From Bolinopsis microptera (Eukaryota; Ctenophora; Tentaculata; Lobata; Bolinopsidae), in contig NC_087077.1 in NCBI RefSeq assembly GCF_026151205.1, forward strand, positions 9,415,983 through 9,479,982: a DNA stretch of 64,000 nt, in the 5' to 3' direction. The translations under genes and the position numbers were made by a program. Below the pieces are notes generated by a model. The model was not told the DNA's origin, did not search any database, and saw nothing but the letters and a program-made list of their open reading frames with translations. Shown in pieces: positions 59,340 to 64,000 of the stretch. Every line of letters starts with the position of its first letter. Within the stretch, counting starts at the first letter, position 1.

Positions 59340-60372
59340 TTATTGGTTAGTAGGTCGGAAAACGTTAGCTCCATATTGTCCTATGAAGTTTCCAGGAGGG
59401 CTGTAGTTGCAACAAACCCACGTTGATTTCCCTTTGATAGCAATACCACATCCCACCTTAGTCGAACTCCTCCACACCACCTAAACAGAAAGTAGTTTTA
59501 TCGTTGTCCATTGTTGATGGACTAATAAATATAAATATAAATCAGCGCGCGCTATACTTCGTAGCACTTGCCTCGGGCTAACATTTCGAGAAGAAAGCGG
59601 CGCGCTACTTCGAAGAAATTATTTGTCGTACGTTGTTGACATACGTTGCATGCCACTTTTCGCGCGCGAAGCGCGCGCCGAATATCTCTGATATTTGGAT
59701 ACGAAACATGTATCAAGTACGTTGTAAGGCCCACCGCGCACGAGTACGCGGCTCCCCCTGTATCATGAAACGACCGTGGGGGTCACAATGTGATACAAGA
59801 AATTGTGACGAGTATCATCCGTAAATTTTATCGTTGATCGTATAATTTGTTTTTCTGTACCGTCGGACGACATGAAATGACGGGTTTCTAATTTTAGTCT
59901 CGATAACAAAAATATTGCTACACGTTGTATACCTCTCGTGCACGCCGGCGCGCGCTCAAAAGGGGTTACAGCGTGTGTCAACAAAAATATGATCCATTAC
60001 TGATACCTGAGTAAAATGCCCAGTTTTCCCAGAGAATTCAGGATGATAGTAGTCGTAGTCCTTTATTTCATCGTACCAAAGTTTTACAGCAGATTTTCCA
60101 GCATCCACAGAAGAAGAGTCCCCCGATGCCCAGAACAAGTTTTCTCCGAACCCACTGCCTTTGCTGTGTTCCATTTTGTCTTCGTTCTTCAGTTTGTCAC
60201 ACCAATGTTGAGCAAAAGTTGCTACATCGATGTCCCATTTCATCGTTCTCACTCCATGAACTCTACGGTAGAAATTGTGGGCTCTTAATGATTGCCTCCT
60301 GAATTTGATTTCCTCGACAGCTGCAGCTTCATTAACAAGTATTACAAACAAAACTACGGTAAAGAACTTCAT
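59340..60372 (-). CDS. Secreted CAP/SCP-domain protein (two exons, complete)
   Basis: Exons are 60007-60372 and 59340-59480, joined in phase 0 (ACTCAG|GTATC and TTTAG|GTGGTG), giving 168 aa. MKFFTVVLFVILVNEAAA is a signal peptide. The CAP fold follows: RAHNFYRRVHG, TFAQHWCDKL, GFGENLFWASG, KLWYDEIKDY, then GHFTQ|VVWRSSTKVGCG (CAP1) and CNYSPPGNFIGQY (CAP2). The length and lack of extra domains match GAPR-1/PR-1-like proteins; the presequence makes it extracellular. The paired His/Glu cavity residues are present. The 526-bp intron holds MITE and GC-rich repeat copies (59500-59798). Its precise role is unknown; CAP proteins often bind sterols or lipids. Confidence 0.93.
59712..59798 (+). mobile_element. 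hAT-like MITE, copy D, in the CAP intron
   Basis: GTACGTTGTAAGGCCCACCG, then GCGCACGAGTACGCGGC, CCCCCTGTATC and GTGGGGGTCAC...GTGATACAA. A sister segment CATACGTTGCATGCCACTTT lies at 59641. Confidence 0.75.
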
Positions 60373-62475
60373 CTTCTCAAAATAAAAGCTTAATAAACTC
60401 GAATAAAACTCACAATTAAAAGCGCAGTTGTGCCTGTGGTGACAATGTTCAATGTTTGGTGACCCGAATCTTTTGTTACGGTCATCTGATGAGGAGTATC
60501 ACACAATAACACCCCCCCCCCCCCCGAATTAACGGTACAAAGGATTATTGATACATACATTGTTATTGACTATCACGCCTCTCTGTAAAATAGGTATGAG
60601 GTAGAACTAGAACTGTTTGAATTTTAGATAGTATCTATAGATATACGACTAATACGAGCAAGGGAAGAAGAGACAAGAGGAATGAGGATCAATAACAAAA
60701 TGTAATTCAGTTTCATAATATCCATCAAATAGCTGTTACATACATGCTTCATACATACATACAATCCTATTTGTTGTTCTTAAAAATTGTAAGAAACTTA
60801 ATATACTCAATTTACCAATTAAATACTATAACTAGAAGCGAAATGTGTATTGTATATTATATTAATAGACAGGGCTTGCACCAAGTCTGACCCGAATTTG
60901 GTGCCTTTTTCAGAAATTTGCCAACAAGAAGCCATTAATTTTCCGAAAATTTTACTCACATCATATTTATTAAACTTCAAGAGATTGGACACAACAATCA
61001 ATGATGAATGATGTGACAGATTATGTTTGAAAAAGTACTCTTCAAGGCTATCGACTAAATGATGGCCGACATTATTAACTATGAATTTATTTAATCAGTG
61101 CAATTGGTTACACCTTCTGGCGATATCACGCCAAATGATCTTATCGACACCTCTTCCATTATTGATCCAACAATTTCAAGTTTATAGGTTCGATGACTAT
61201 CGTGTCTTAATTTATAAAATATTATCTACATTTGGTTACCAGACAAATTGAAACATCGAATATGATATGATCGAAACTTAATCTTAATTAAATAATAGCA
61301 CACAATCCTAGAATAAAATTGGAATTAGTTCTTTGGGTTCAGCTAATACTATCAGTTTCTAGTTAATTTTACTAACAAATAATACCTAAAAATAAAATTC
61401 GATCAAGACCAGAATCAAAGAAAATTGAATAAGAAATTAAAAGACACTGCAAGTGAATCAAAGCCGCCTATTTTAAAAATGCCAACAAATTTACGGTGAT
61501 TTGTAATCTGTAACTTTGATCACGAAGTTCAGAGTTATAACTTTAAATGCTTGAAATCGGAAAGTGAACTTCAGTGAATTATGTTGCATTCACCATGAGA
61601 TAATATTGCGATATCACCCTTCAAGCAATCAAATAAAACAGTCCAAACAAAAATTATTCGCGTTTTCCGTGGATCATTTAACGACTATTTAGGAAAAAAT
61701 GTCGCTAGGATCACTCCACACGATTAAATTAAACCCGTACATTAAAATGACTAATAATAAATATCTGATTACAGCTAAAAGAACATAACCCGAAATCGTT
61801 AAAAAGAAAGTATTCTACATAAGCTAGCAAGAAAGCTTATGAAATAGTACGGCGTTATAAAAATACTTGGTGGTAGGTTAAAAATTAAAAAGGAATTCGT
61901 TTTATAGTGATCTCGAAGGCTTAGAACCTTCCATCACAAACGTAGATCACATCAATAAAACGTGACTACGTGACATACCGCCGCTCTCAAACATTCCCGT
62001 ACCCAATACTTTCAACCAGAAATCCTAAATCCAGTTCAATAATGAACACACGTCGTGTAATGTATACATGATACATACATGTATACATGTACACGTATAC
62101 GTAATGATACTCGCAGAATGGTCTCCCAGCAGGAAATATTTATACATTATATTTTATAAACTTTGGGATAGCTGCATTCTACCATTCCACCAGCAAAACA
62201 ATATACGAGGTATGGGATTTGATGTCTAGCAGGCTGCTGTACGGATAATATCTGTTCTAGTGAATTTAAACTCAAATAAATCATCAAATCCACTCCTCAA
62301 CAAAGATCAATCCTTCCACTGAACTATTATCTGAATATAATAAACCACCCAACATTCTGACAAACTCCGACACAACTCCAAACTCACACTGCTATCTGAT
62401 TCAAATAACGCGACTGGCAGGATCTGATTTAATGTAAGATGATATCTCTTTACACTGTACACACTCGGCGACGCC
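60373..62475. other. AT-rich intergenic/3' UTR interval
   Basis: No frame or RNA gene is seen. A run of 14-15 C lies at about 60512-60526. TACATGTATACATGTA-type palindromes lie near 62065-62100. It probably includes the 3' UTR of the ATF7IP-like gene on the minus strand. Confidence 0.5.
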
Positions 62476-63208
62476 TCAGAGCGATAGTTTGATCGAGCAC
62501 GGCTCAGAGAAGGGACCCACGTTGCCTTGCGAGTCTATAGCGCGCACTGTGAAGTGGTAGGAGCATCCTTTGCTAAATTGGGAGAGAGTGACTGCCATTG
62601 GCATGGGGAGTGCTTTTACTGTGCCAACCTGAAAGGGGAAGGTTAGCGGTGCAGACATTTTCATCGGAACAATTCTAATTTATTCTACACTATATGCAGA
62701 TATACACTACGGATATAGCGACACTGTATATCCTGGGATTTTATGTTCAAAAATATATTTTTCAGCGGGAAGCATCTATTAGTAAGAGCTTACAAGTGAA
62801 GCACCGACCTCAGTCCATGTTGAGGATATTGGTGGGGCGGTGGCACCCATGTAGGCGAACAATCTGTACCCAGTACACTTTCTCTCGTCACCAATAATAT
62901 TCCACATCAACTGTATGTCTCCGTTAACCAGTGAGGCTCGCACCTGGGTTTTGGGAAGAACATGTCAGCAGAGTTAAAACACACTAGTACATATTCTTGC
63001 TCATCTTCCATTATCAGGCTGATTATAAGGCTAAATTTCTGCAAGCATGCTAGGGGTGTTAATCTATACCTTAGGTAAGCAGTCTTTGAGTGGACTATCA
63101 CTGTTCTCATCGAATGCGGTTATCTTAGCACCTCCTGATATCATTTGTTGGTACTGGTCCTTTAGGTCTCCCACTGAGATCATGGGAGGTGGGATCGGGA
63201 AATTAGAC
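62476..63208 (-). CDS. ATF7IP: C-terminal FN3 exons of an ATF7IP/MCAF-like chromatin factor (5' part off window)
   Basis: Three minus-strand exons, 63070-63208, 62794-62943 and 62476-62628, join with phases 2/0/0 and end at a TGA. They encode a linker (FPIPPPMISVGDL) and one fibronectin-III domain split by an intron: VRASLVNGDIQLMWNI, GYRLFAYMG, W, then VGTVKALPMPMAVTLSQF and YHFTVRAIDSQGNVGPFSEP. The VKALP(L/M)PMA-TL-QF and VRA-D--G--GPF words are the hallmark of the FN3 domain that ends ATF7IP (MCAF1). In vertebrates ATF7IP is the nuclear partner of the H3K9 methyltransferase SETDB1, and this domain contacts MBD1 and related factors. Assignment is from motif memory, without a search. Confidence 0.8.
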
Positions 63209-63213
63209 CTGAG

Positions 63214-63591
63214 TTTGTTACAGTTACAGTTACAGTTACAGTTACAGTTACAGTTACAGTCACAGTTACAGTCACAGTCACAGTCACAGTCACAGTCACA
63301 GTCACAGTCACAGTCACAGTCACAGTCACAGTCACAGTCACAGTTACAGTTACAGTTATAGTGACAGTCACAGTTACAGTTACAGTTACAGTTACAGTTA
63401 CAGTTACAGTTACAGTTACAGTTACAGTTACAGTTACAGTTACAGTCACAATTACAGTCACAGTCACAGTCACAGTCACAGTCACAGTCACAGTCACAGT
63501 TACAGTCACAATTACAGTCACAGTCACAGTTACAGTTACAGTTACAGTTACAGTTACAGTTACAGTTACAGTCACAGTCACAGTCACTGTG
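63214..63591. repeat. (ACAGTT)n/(ACAGTC)n hexanucleotide array 1
   Basis: An interleaved run of ACAGTT and ACAGTC units in the ATF7IP-like intron, immediately upstream of the exon acceptor (minus strand). The long reading frames across it are repeat artefacts. Confidence 0.95.
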
Positions 63592-63640
63592 GGTCTCCCA
63601 CTGAGATCATGGGAGGTGGGATCGGGAAATTAGACCTGAG
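63592..63640 (-). repeat. 49-bp duplicate of the exon start plus splice acceptor
   Basis: GGTCTCCCACTGAGATCATG... is identical to 63165-63213, 427 bp away. It holds 44 bp of the ATF7IP-like exon and its CAG acceptor, without the rest of the exon or a proper donor. A decayed third piece (AATTAGACGTGAGGTTAC) lies at about 63920-63937. Confidence 0.93.
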
Positions 63641-63919
63641 GTTGTTACAGTTACAGTTACAGTTACAGTTACAGTTACAGTCACAGTCACCGTCACAGTT
63701 ACAGTTACAGTTACAGTTACAGTTACAGTTACAGTTACAATTACAGTTACAGTTAAAGTTACAGTCACAGTCACAGTCACAGTCACAGTCACAGTCACAG
63801 TCACAGTAACAGTCACCGCCACAGTTACAGTTACAGTTACAGTTACAGTTACAGTTACAGTTACAGTTACAGTTACAGTTACAGTTACAGTTGCAGTTAC
63901 AGTTACAGTTACAGTTACA
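63641..63919. repeat. (ACAGTT)n/(ACAGTC)n hexanucleotide array 2
   Basis: Same repeat as array 1, beyond the duplicated acceptor. The remaining bases to 64000 hold no feature. Confidence 0.95.
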
Positions 63920-64000
63920 ATTAGACGTGAGGTTACGAAGCTTGGATAATATGAGTTTATATGAACACTAGAATATTTTATTGTTAATCTGTTTGTTGTC

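Noticed and set aside
63047-63822. Val-Thr and Gln-Leu/Gln-Ser repeat frames
   Set aside because: Translations of the hexanucleotide arrays in the intron.

Overview
The window is animal nuclear DNA: AT-rich, gene-poor, with introns, clearly animal domain architectures and dense repeats. It is most like a non-bilaterian or other marine invertebrate. The orphan class A receptors recall cnidarian families, but that is only an impression and the species cannot be named from sequence.

Host genes. (1) 4047-8006, minus: a secreted modular gene. A signal-peptide exon is followed by phase-1 symmetric exons (an unknown module in two copies, a Cys-rich module) and probably a fucolectin-type (F5/8C/FTP) exon. 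A second copy of its signal-peptide exon lies at 86-177. (2) 32272-43994, minus: a complete 14-exon mitochondrial very-long-chain acyl-CoA dehydrogenase, reconstructed exon by exon (602 aa). Its large intron 9 holds a three-exon class A GPCR on the opposite strand (36244-37859). (3) 45638-46705, plus: a single-coding-exon class A GPCR. (4) 59340-60372, minus: a complete two-exon secreted CAP/SCP protein. (5) 62476-63208 and beyond the right edge, minus: the C-terminal FN3 exons of an ATF7IP/MCAF-like chromatin factor.

Mobile and repeat DNA fills most of the rest. It includes an intact 1,114-aa LINE with a fused PHD finger (51192-54536), three LINE relics of different types, and a family of 2.2-2.9 kb TIR elements built around a repeated GTAAATTTCGTCACA motif at 152-bp spacing. 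There is a 5.9 kb nested palindrome (13133-19028), a 3.2 kb foldback with long arms (22342-25555), hAT-like MITEs with 8-bp target duplications and a 176-bp MITE with a 9-bp duplication. A LINE/SINE-like element with 301-bp tandem monomers occurs twice with 13-14 bp duplications. Simple arrays are also present: (CCCTGT)n, a 13-mer, (AAATGTC)n and (ACAGTT/C)n.

Most notable: a 48-bp minisatellite of about 26 units (40893-42136) in the acyl-CoA dehydrogenase gene contains the 3' splice site of exon 4 plus the first codons of that exon, so the gene carries about 26 tandem acceptor sites. All but the last would put an in-frame stop into the mRNA. A smaller case, with the acceptor plus exon start duplicated beside a microsatellite, occurs in the ATF7IP-like gene.
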